Positions 1 through 8,520 of a stretch of DNA of 64,000 nt are shown in pieces. How positions within the stretch are numbered: the stretch's first letter is position 1; every line of letters starts with the position of its first letter. The position numbers and the translations under genes are program-made. Origin of the DNA: Neobacillus muris (GTDB lineage Bacteria; Bacillota; Bacilli; Bacillales; Cytobacillaceae); contig NZ_CALPDF010000016.1 in NCBI RefSeq assembly GCF_943193175.1, forward strand, positions 1 through 64,000, read 5' to 3'. The notes below the pieces were generated by a model. The model was not told where the DNA came from. It saw only the letters and a list, made by a program, of their open reading frames with translations, and searched no databases.

Positions 1-80
1 GCGGGGCCTTTTCACCAATAAAATGGAAAAGCACCTACCCAACCTATTGAATTTTCATAGAACTTTTGACACTACCAAAT

Positions 81-112
81 AAGAAAAAGTCCCCCTTAGT
101 ATGGGAGGACTT
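81..112 (-). terminator. Rho-independent terminator of the WxL gene
   Basis: Read on the minus strand, a hairpin with arms AAGTCCTCCC and GGGGGACTT-like sequence (positions 87-112) is followed by a T-rich tail at 81-88. It lies 20 bases beyond the stop codon of the WxL gene. Confidence 0.75.
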
Positions 113-131
113 AAAGAAATTTAACCATTTT

Positions 132-776
132 TTAAGGAGCAGTCGTTAAAGAAACAGTTGCTTCTGATTTGTACGTTTTCGCATAGGCGTCCGCTCGGAC
201 TGTTAACTCAACGCCTAAGTCAGAAACAGTGTAGGAACCCATACCGCCATTAAGTGATGCAGATAACAGTTTTACTGGACTGTCTGTATCCAATGCCAAT
301 ACCTGTTCTGCGGAAACTGGCGTAATAGTATCTACTGGAGATGATGTATCATCTTTTTGGGCTACAGTTGGAGCAGTTGTCAATTTAAGAGAGCCTGTAG
401 GCAATGTTTTGCCGCCTGATACAAAATCGTTTGCTGCTGTGTCAAATTCTTTGAATTGAGATAATGTCATGGTTAGGTTCCATCCTTCACCAGTACCACG
501 AGCATCAACAATATCAGATATGCCCCAATTTGCAGTAGGTGAAACAACTTTTGAACCAGTTAGAGTTGCAGAAAGTGGTGCGAATGTAATAGCGCCACCA
601 GTTAAATCCCCACCATCAACAGTTGCACCCGACAATTCTGCAGCAAATGATGGCGTGCTGAATACAGTTGCAGTAATGCCGAATACAGCAGCAGCAGCGG
701 CTATCTTTTTGAACAATGATTTATTATTTTTGACTCCCTTAGAATGATTCAGGGAAACGAATTGTTTTTTCTCCAT
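132..776 (-). CDS. WxL-domain secreted surface protein
   Basis: This 214-residue protein is predicted to be exported and held on peptidoglycan by a WxL domain, a non-covalent wall-binding module of Gram-positive bacteria. The first 45 residues or so form a signal peptide (basic start, alanine-rich hydrophobic core, cleavage near SFAAE). The family signature RGTGEGWNLT is present. The second, C-terminal WxL motif is degenerate, reading VSL. The rest is beta-rich with no other recognised domain. The start is ATG 776, with GGAGGG seven bases upstream; an upstream in-frame TTG lies inside that ribosome binding site. Unlike most WxL genes it stands alone, without DUF916 partners. A cyclic di-GMP riboswitch occupies its leader. 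The function beyond surface attachment is unknown. Confidence 0.85.
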   Translation of the reverse strand: MEKKQFVSLNHSKGVKNNKSLFKKIAAAAAVFGITATVFSTPSFAAELSGATVDGGDLTGGAITFAPLSATLTGSKVVSPTANWGISDIVDARGTGEGWNLTMTLSQFKEFDTAANDFVSGGKTLPTGSLKLTTAPTVAQKDDTSSPVDTITPVSAEQVLALDTDSPVKLLSASLNGGMGSYTVSDLGVELTVRADAYAKTYKSEATVSLTTAP

Positions 777-849
777 TAAAAATCCCTCCAAAATAAAGTT
801 TGATTTGGAAGAATCTTGAATTCGAACTCAAATTTCGAGTCTAATTCTC

Positions 850-947
850 CATTCTTCACAGCAGTTCAGCCACCATAGTCCAATTACGTTAGGTCTGTAA
901 CTTTGCGGTCCCAATTTTTCAACTGGTTTGCCTTTGTTGTAAGAATG
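850..947 (-). promoter_or_regulatory. Cyclic di-GMP-I (GEMM-I) riboswitch aptamer
   Basis: On the minus strand the leader of the WxL gene carries the hallmarks of this aptamer in order: GGCAAACC; a helix CCAGTT/AATTGG closed by a GAAA tetraloop; GGGACCGCAAAG; then CCTAAC paired across to CTATGG, which matches the 11-nucleotide GAAA tetraloop receptor. The outer P1 helix pairs bases 941-947 with 850-860. The P1 3' strand (GAAGAAT) could alternatively pair with ATTCTTC at 808-814, close to the ribosome binding site. No T-run terminator is visible between aptamer and start codon, so control is probably translational or of unclear type. Apart from this element I see nothing definite in the 443-base gap 777-1219. 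Confidence 0.9.
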
Positions 948-1219
948 AGAACAATTTTTGACTCTCTGTATCTATGTCGAATTTTGTTGTTCATCAATCT
1001 CTGAAACTAATATTAAACCGTAATTAAAAAAATGAGTAGATATCAAATTTTGGTAGTTTATTAATTAGCTTATAAAAATTAAAACAATAAGGTTTTGCTT
1101 TGTTCGGGAGCTTTAATTAAGATTAGATAGAATAAAATGAATAACACTACATCATGTGGCATGAAATGTCGGATGGAGTACTTTTAATTTTGATATCCTC
1201 TATCCAAGGAGGGATGAAG

Positions 1220-1565
1220 GTGGATTGGCTTAAAAACGTGAATAGTGCCATTGGAGGAAAATCTTATGGAGGACATTGAAGGGGAACTCGATCATTATAT
1301 TGGATCGGCAACAACAAAAGAGTGTCCGGAGAATTTACAAGAACTAGAGGTTGCTGCCTCAACATGGGCTGTATTTGAGGCAGTGGGACCATTTCCTGAG
1401 ACTTTGCAAAAGGTTTGGGGACGTATCTGTTCAGAATGGTTTCCCTCTTCTACTTATAAACAAGCAGAGGGACCTGAAATATTATGGAACGAACACAAAG
1501 ATTTTGCCTCACCTGCTTTTAGAAGCGAAATATGGATACCAGTAAAAATAATCAATTCGAAATAG
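1220..1565 (+). pseudogene. Remnant of AraC-family regulator with GyrI-like effector domain
   Basis: The 3' part encodes about 85 residues typical of the effector-binding domain found behind AraC DNA-binding domains ([39 protein letters not shown]). The 5' end, from GTG 1220 behind an AAGGAGG site, reads [11 protein letters not shown], which resembles the usual first residues of such AraC proteins. It then runs into a stop after about 19 codons. The helix-turn-helix region is missing, so an internal deletion has joined the two ends out of frame. A GTG at 1245 could still start the C-terminal piece, but no good ribosome binding site precedes it. Confidence 0.65.
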
Positions 1566-1611
1566 CCTCAAGTGGGATACTGTTATTAAGGAATTGTCAT
1601 TATGAATAAAG

Positions 1612-2034
1612 GTGGATGTGACACAAAATATGGAAACGATTCTAATTGAAAAAGATATAAAAGTGCTTTGTATAACAGCAAAATCTTTTCCGGACGGCAT
1701 ACAGGATGCGCATGAGAGACTTCATGAAATTCTCCCATTTTCAAAAGAGAGAAGATACTTTGGCATATCCAGGCCAGAAAGAGGCGTAATTGTTTACAAA
1801 GCAGCGGCGGAAGAGCTGGGAAACGATAAAGGGGAAAATTTACATTGCGAATCATTCATTATTGAAAAAGGGAAATACAGGTCCATAACCTTATTTAATC
1901 ATAATCATGACCCTCAAAAGATTAGTAAAGCATTTGAGGAGCTTATTTCCTATTCTGATATCGACCCTAATGGCTATTGTATCGAATGGTATCATGGTGA
2001 TGATTTAAAGTGTATGGTAAGACTGAATCCATGA
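1612..2034 (+). CDS. Probable small-molecule (GyrI-like) effector-binding protein
   Basis: This soluble protein of up to 140 residues has no signal peptide or membrane segment. Its pattern (ILIEKDIKVLCITAKSFP near the start, RPERGVIVYKAA, then CESFIIEKGKYRSI) resembles the stand-alone effector-binding proteins annotated as transcription regulators in Bacillus. The assignment rests on resemblance only. The start is uncertain: GTG 1612, GTG 1618 and ATG 1630 share the frame, and AAAGGTGG at 1607-1615 could serve either of the last two. It follows the AraC/GyrI remnant directly, suggesting two related effector-domain genes side by side. Two hairpin terminators follow it. Confidence 0.6.
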   Translation: MDVTQNMETILIEKDIKVLCITAKSFPDGIQDAHERLHEILPFSKERRYFGISRPERGVIVYKAAAEELGNDKGENLHCESFIIEKGKYRSITLFNHNHDPQKISKAFEELISYSDIDPNGYCIEWYHGDDLKCMVRLNP

Positions 2035-2041
2035 AAGCCAT

Positions 2042-2085
2042 AATCCTTGGTAAATAGAATAATCAGCAAGGATTAATTTTCTTGT
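2042..2085 (+). terminator. Terminator after the effector-binding gene
   Basis: Perfect arms AATCCTTG (2042-2049) and CAAGGATT (2067-2074) are followed by AATTTTCTT. It begins eight bases after the stop codon. Confidence 0.7.
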
Positions 2086-2097
2086 TTCGATGATGGT

Positions 2098-2143
2098 CTG
2101 GTTTTTCTGAAAATATATTTTCAGATTTCCAGGCCTTTTTTTG
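2098..2143 (+). terminator. Second terminator-like hairpin
   Basis: CTGG/CCAG at 2098 and 2129 enclose the complementary arms TCTGAAAAT and ATTTTCAGA, followed by GCC and seven T. It is probably a back-up terminator. From here to 2400 the only other things seen are a promoter and the ribosome binding site of the next gene. Confidence 0.6.
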
Positions 2144-2237
2144 CACACTTTTTTCTGGTCTGACATTTTCAGCGATTTTATTCCATAGGGGTTTGTTATT
2201 CTAACATCTATTATTTTGAGTATTCCGACCGATTTAC

Positions 2238-2267
2238 TTGAATTTAATATCTTATTTAATATATAAT
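2238..2267 (+). promoter_or_regulatory. SigA-type promoter for the NRAMP-like gene
   Basis: TTGAAT, an 18-base spacer and a perfect TATAAT. Transcription would start near 2274 and leave an untranslated leader of about 125 bases with one weak hairpin (CTTAG/CTAAG). Confidence 0.6.
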
Positions 2268-2400
2268 AAATCCATTATTGTCATTGAAGTATATTTCGAA
2301 TATTCTGCAACAGTGAATTTAAGGTACTTAGCTGCCCTAAGAATTCTACTTGTTCAAATATAGTTGAAATAATAAATAAAAGAGAATTAGGTGGAGAAAT

Positions 2401-3591
2401 ATGAAGAAAGAGTCAACAAGAAGTGTTCTATTAGGAGCTGCTTTTTTAATGGCTACAACTGCTGTTGGGCCGGGGTTCCTGACACAAACATCAGTTTTTA
2501 CAGAGCAAATGATGGCTAGCTTTGGCTTTGTGATTTTAATTTCGATTATTATCGATTTCGGAGTGCAAATTAATATTTGGCGCATCCTAGCGGTTGCCGG
2601 CAAAAAAGCGCAAGATATTTCCAATGAAGTGCTTCCAGGACTAGGCTATTTACTAGCTTTCTTAATAGTTCTAGGAGGCCTTGCTCTCAACATTGGCAAT
2701 ATCGCAGGTGCCGGTCTTGGGACAAACGTTTTATTTGGGATATCACCTGAATTTGGTGCGTTTATCAGCGGTTTATTAGGAATTGCAATCTTCTTAGTGC
2801 GTGAGGCAGGGAAGGTGATGGACCGTTTTGCACAAATCATGGGGTTTGTAATGATTGCTTTAATCATTTATGTGATGTTCTCTGCACAGCCGCCTGTAGG
2901 TGAAGCTGTTGTCAGAACCTTTGTTCCAGAAAAAATAGATATGCTGGCCATCGTGACACTTGTAGGCGGCACGGTAGGTGGATTTATTCCATTTGCAGGA
3001 GGGCACAGGCTGATCGAGGCTGGAATCAAAGGAAAAGAGGCGCTGCCTGAAGTGACTAAGGGGGCAGTAAGTGCGATTGGAATTGCCTCTATTATTAGAA
3101 TTTTCTTGTTCCTTGCTGCGTTAGGGGTGGTTGCCCAAGGACTCATACTGAATCCTGATAATCCGCCTGCATCTGTTTTCCAATTAGCAGCAGGAGATAT
3201 CGGCTATAAAATATTTGGGGTTGTTATGTGGGCTGCTGCCATTACCTCAGTTGTCGGCGCTGCCTACACTTCCGTTTCTTTTATCCGTTCATTTAGTAAA
3301 TTTGTTGAGAAATATTCCAATTGGTTTATTGTTGGATTTATCGCTGTTTCAACACTAGTGTTTGTGCTGGTAGGAAAACCGGTTAAGACATTAATCTTAG
3401 TAGGCTGCTTAAATGGATTAGTGCTGCCGCTTTCCTTATCGATTTTATTAATTGCTGCCTACAAGAAAAAAATTGTTGGAGATTATAAACACCCGCTTTG
3501 GATGACGATTTTTGGGATTCTTATTGTTATTGCCATGGCATTTATGGGTATCAATACAATCATTAGTGGAATTCCACAATTATTTGAATAA
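2401..3591 (+). CDS. NRAMP-like transporter of the YcsG type
   Basis: This 396-residue integral membrane protein has about 11 hydrophobic segments and the general layout of NRAMP/SLC11 carriers. It resembles B. subtilis YcsG, which sits with 5-oxoprolinase genes there. The residues that bind metal in true NRAMP proteins are not conserved. The first-helix DPGN is replaced by GPGF (residues 23-26), and helix 6 has no MPH motif (the equivalent stretch reads GGFIPFAGGH). A role in divalent metal uptake should therefore not be assumed. The start at ATG 2401 has AGGTGG ten bases upstream. It stands alone between a promoter and a strong terminator, with no 5-oxoprolinase genes nearby. The substrate is unknown. 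Confidence 0.8.
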   Translation: MKKESTRSVLLGAAFLMATTAVGPGFLTQTSVFTEQMMASFGFVILISIIIDFGVQINIWRILAVAGKKAQDISNEVLPGLGYLLAFLIVLGGLALNIGNIAGAGLGTNVLFGISPEFGAFISGLLGIAIFLVREAGKVMDRFAQIMGFVMIALIIYVMFSAQPPVGEAVVRTFVPEKIDMLAIVTLVGGTVGGFIPFAGGHRLIEAGIKGKEALPEVTKGAVSAIGIASIIRIFLFLAALGVVAQGLILNPDNPPASVFQLAAGDIGYKIFGVVMWAAAITSVVGAAYTSVSFIRSFSKFVEKYSNWFIVGFIAVSTLVFVLVGKPVKTLILVGCLNGLVLPLSLSILLIAAYKKKIVGDYKHPLWMTIFGILIVIAMAFMGINTIISGIPQLFE

Positions 3592-3611
3592 GACATAAGC
3601 TAGAATAATGC

Positions 3612-3660
3612 AGGGCTGTCCATTAAGGAGTCTGACTCCTTAATGGACGGCCCTATTTTT
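3612..3660 (+). terminator. Strong terminator after the NRAMP-like gene
   Basis: A 20-base arm from AGGGCTGTCC onward is almost perfectly repeated in inverted order around CTG (3612-3654), then ATTTTTAT follows. The centre, AGGAGTCTGACTCCT, recalls dispersed terminator-like hairpins common in Bacillus genomes. Confidence 0.85.
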
Positions 3661-3782
3661 ATGTGTGATTTAACCATAGGCCCCCCCTTTTAATGTTTGA
3701 CGGAATATTACAGTTGATAAAATATATTTCCCTCTATTCTGGGCACATTATCCAATATGACAAAGAATGAGGAGGGTTTTTC

Positions 3783-4787
3783 ATGTCAGTTCAACACAAT
3801 CACATAAAGTTAACGGCAACTGAAATCTCTTATTTATGGAGCTCATATCTTGCAGATACTATGTCAGATTGTGTTTTACAATACTTTGCAGAAAACATTG
3901 AAGATAGCGAGATCAAATCATTGGTCAATTTCGCATTGGATTTAGCTCAGCATCATATTGAAACGATAAAAGGGATCTTTTTAAAAGAGGGGATCCCTGC
4001 TCCTATAGGGTTTACAGAAAAGGATGTAAATTTAAAAGCACCCCGTCTATTTTCAGACAAATTTTATCTCTATTATCTAAAAAATATGGCTAAAAGTGGA
4101 CTAGCTACTATTAGCAGCGTTTTACCAAACATATATCGGACCGATGTTCTCTCATTTTCTTCAGAATGTTTAACTGCTTCTATGGAGTTAAGTAATAAGG
4201 TGACAAAGCTATCATTAGAAATGGGGCTGGCAGTTCGTCCTCCCTCTATTCCATATCCAAAAGAAGTTGAGTTTGTGCAAAAACAATCATTTTTATTAGA
4301 GGGTCTAGGCAAGCGTCCGCTTACTGGCCTTGAGATTACAAATCTCTATGCGAATATTCAAACCAATCAGTTAGGTACAAGCCTTGCAACAGGATTCAGC
4401 CAGATTGCTAAATCAACTAAGGTTAAGGATTATATTCTCAGAGGAAAGGCAATTGCACTAAAACATATAAAGGTTTTCAGTGATTATTTAGTTAATAGCT
4501 CATTGCCTATACCTATGTCGTTTGATCAAGAAGTTACGGATTCAACCGAATCCCCTTTTTCAGATAAATTAATGATGTATCATTTTAACTTAATGATATA
4601 TTCTGGAGTTGGAAATTATGGCATGGCTGTTTCCCAAAGTCAAAGAAGTGATATGGCAGTGGATTACTCCCGTCTTTTGGCAGAGGTTTTAAAATATGGC
4701 GAAGATGGAATAAATATTATGATTAATAATCAGTGGTTAGAGCAGCCTCCATTAGCCATTGACCGCAAAAAGCTGGCGGAGGGTTAA
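3783..4787 (+). CDS. DUF3231 family protein
   Basis: This 334-residue soluble, mostly helical protein consists of two tandem DUF3231 units, roughly residues 5-165 and 170-330. Each starts with a similar pattern (LTATEISYLWSSYLADT and LTGLEITNLYANIQTNQ) followed by helices with the ferritin-like spacing of His and Glu seen in coat-associated proteins. The family is found mainly in spore formers and has no established biochemical role; a link to sporulation is inference. The start at ATG 3783 has GAGGAGGG nine bases upstream. It is monocistronic, preceded by a terminator. Residues 38-55 carry the conserved QYFAEN and DLAQHHIE motifs of the family. Confidence 0.8.
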   Translation: MSVQHNHIKLTATEISYLWSSYLADTMSDCVLQYFAENIEDSEIKSLVNFALDLAQHHIETIKGIFLKEGIPAPIGFTEKDVNLKAPRLFSDKFYLYYLKNMAKSGLATISSVLPNIYRTDVLSFSSECLTASMELSNKVTKLSLEMGLAVRPPSIPYPKEVEFVQKQSFLLEGLGKRPLTGLEITNLYANIQTNQLGTSLATGFSQIAKSTKVKDYILRGKAIALKHIKVFSDYLVNSSLPIPMSFDQEVTDSTESPFSDKLMMYHFNLMIYSGVGNYGMAVSQSQRSDMAVDYSRLLAEVLKYGEDGINIMINNQWLEQPPLAIDRKKLAEG

Positions 4788-4843
4788 AATACGGACCACT
4801 TTATTTTACCTTGAACTGGAGAAGGAGGGTTATTTGCAGATGA

Positions 4844-5053
4844 ATGCGGGGAATTAGCATTCTCCTTGAAAAAGAACATAACTCTATTGGCAGCGGGTGT
4901 GATTCTATGATCCTTTCCATATACCTTTTTATCATCATTTTACTTTTCATTTTCTTCTGCTGTTATAAAAAGAAACTTCATCTTTTTGAAATTTTCTTTA
5001 TATGGCTGGTGGTTTGGTTAATCACACACCATTTCATCTATCTTAATTGTTAA
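4844..5053 (+). CDS. Small hydrophobic protein, unrecognised
   Basis: An open frame of 69 codons; a more natural product starts at ATG 4907 and has 48 residues. It has a membrane helix (MILSIYLFIIILLFIFFCC), a short basic loop and a second hydrophobic stretch. This resembles the N-terminal part of CBO0543-type membrane proteins. GGAGGG at 4824-4829 is too far from ATG 4844, and the better placed ATG 4840 runs into a stop after five codons. The gene may be decayed, like the broken CBO0543 gene immediately downstream. Confidence 0.35.
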   Translation: MRGISILLEKEHNSIGSGCDSMILSIYLFIIILLFIFFCCYKKKLHLFEIFFIWLVVWLITHHFIYLNC

Positions 5054-5093
5054 TTTAAAGGTAATTGGTTTTGTAAAATTAGAGAGGTAAAAT

Positions 5094-5639
5094 ATGCTGC
5101 TTTATTTTCCGGGAAAATTTGATGTGAATGAGTGGACCATCAGTATTGCATGACTGCTAAATTTGCTGTTATTTATAATTTTGCCGAAGCGATTTCCGAA
5201 AGAAGTGACTCCACTTATAGTCTTATTAAGTATTTCTTTTCCAAAAATTTTGGATCACACGATAGCAGCAAAATCCATTAACTTATACAACCTTAATGAT
5301 ATGAAGCAGTATGAAATGTTTGATGTAGTATTGTAGGGTGTCTATCCTGCTATTGGTTATTTATTTGTTTATATATTGGATCGATATAACATAAAAAGAA
5401 TGAAATTAGCTGGGTATTTCCTCCCTTGGAGGTTTCTTGGAGTTGGAACTGATTTTTTATTGGTAAAGCTGCATGTGTTTAATTACACGGGTTGGAAACT
5501 TATTTATTCCCTGTCAGTATATATTTGCGTTCTTTTGCTTACTTATTTGGCTTTTCAATTGATTATGTATTACTACAATAAAAAAATGAATCCGAATACC
5601 GGATTAAACCAAAATGAATATAGCGGTGAATGGCAATGA
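5094..5639 (+). pseudogene. CBO0543 family membrane protein, interrupted by two stop codons
   Basis: One continuous reading frame from ATG 5094 (AGAGAGG seven bases upstream) to 5639 encodes a protein of about 180 residues typical of the CBO0543 multi-helix membrane family. It contains PKRFPKEVTPLIV, DRYNIKRMKLA and FLGVGTDFLLVKLHVFNY. It is broken by TGA at 5151-5153 (codon 20) and TAG at 5334-5336 (codon 81). Outside these points the frame is intact and of family-like sequence, so the two nonsense changes look recent. The piece from ATG 5400 could be made alone, but it lacks half of the helices. Confidence 0.8.
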
Positions 5640-5662
5640 CTGGCTGAATCCATTGCGGGCAA

Positions 5663-5700
5663 AGGAAAAACCGCCGTCTTTTTTTGACGGCGGTTCCTTT
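5663..5700. terminator. Bidirectional terminator between CBO0543 and katG
   Basis: Arms AACCGCCGTC and GACGGCGGTT flank a T7 loop (5669-5695). T-runs follow on both strands, so it serves katG on the minus strand and the broken gene on the plus strand. Confidence 0.9.
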
Positions 5701-5705
5701 TCCTA

Positions 5706-7973
<2,268 letters not shown>

Positions 7974-7997
7974 CTAGTTTTAAGAAACTTAAACTAG
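7974..7997. repeat. Inverted repeat upstream of katG, possible operator
   Basis: CTAGTTT-T-AAG, AAA, CTT-AAACTAG: ten-base complementary arms with one bulged T and a three-base centre, about 50 bases upstream of the katG start. No T-run follows on the katG side. It does not match the PerR consensus well. Confidence 0.45.
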
Positions 7998-8520
7998 AAT
8001 GATAATTGCAAGAGTTAGCGGTTATGCTAAATTATGAAATAATTAAAAATAATCTAGACTATGTGAATAAATTTATTATAGGAATAGTTTTGTCTATTTT
8101 TGTTTTGAAAAGGTGACAAAATGATGAAGTTTCATAGGTAAAGTAAATTAAAAATGCAATGTGAGCTAAGCAAAAGAAGTATTTCATAGAAGAGATTACT
8201 TAAAGAAGAATGATTGATAAGATATTTGAATAGAACCAAGGGTCATAAAAAATGCAATATATTCATCTATTACCATTTTAATGAAGTGGCATGATAATAT
8301 GCAAGTCTTAAGGATATCCAATTAAAAATCTTTAATAGATCGAATCAAAAAGCGGCCAATGGATTCTTTATTGCGTGAGTCCATGTGCTGTTGTTAGGCA
8401 AGTATATTCTTTCAATTCCAATATGTTTTTCAGAAAAATAGGTGTTATGTTAATCTTATAGAATATATATAATGATGGAACAAATGAACTTCCAATATTA
8501 TAGAACTTTAAGCAGAGGGA
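7998..8520. other. AT-rich intergenic region without gene
   Basis: About 520 bases with no convincing open frame, RNA or terminator. A TATAAT-like element lies near 8466 before the next gene, without a good -35. A sequence at 7998-8012 is a weak PerR-box candidate (10 of 15 positions). Confidence 0.5.

Noticed and set aside
1..80. Possible gene end or element at the left edge
   Set aside because: Only 80 bases are visible, with no frame or structure that can be assigned.
3612..3654. Hairpin near 3.6 kb as insertion-sequence end
   Set aside because: No transposase, target duplication or second end is present; it ends in a T-run like a terminator.
4840..4857. ATG 4840 as start of the small membrane protein
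   Set aside because: It is better spaced from GGAGGG but reaches a stop after five codons.
7998..8012. PerR box before katG
   Set aside because: Only 10 of 15 positions match in AT-rich DNA and the two halves are not symmetric; kept only as a remark.
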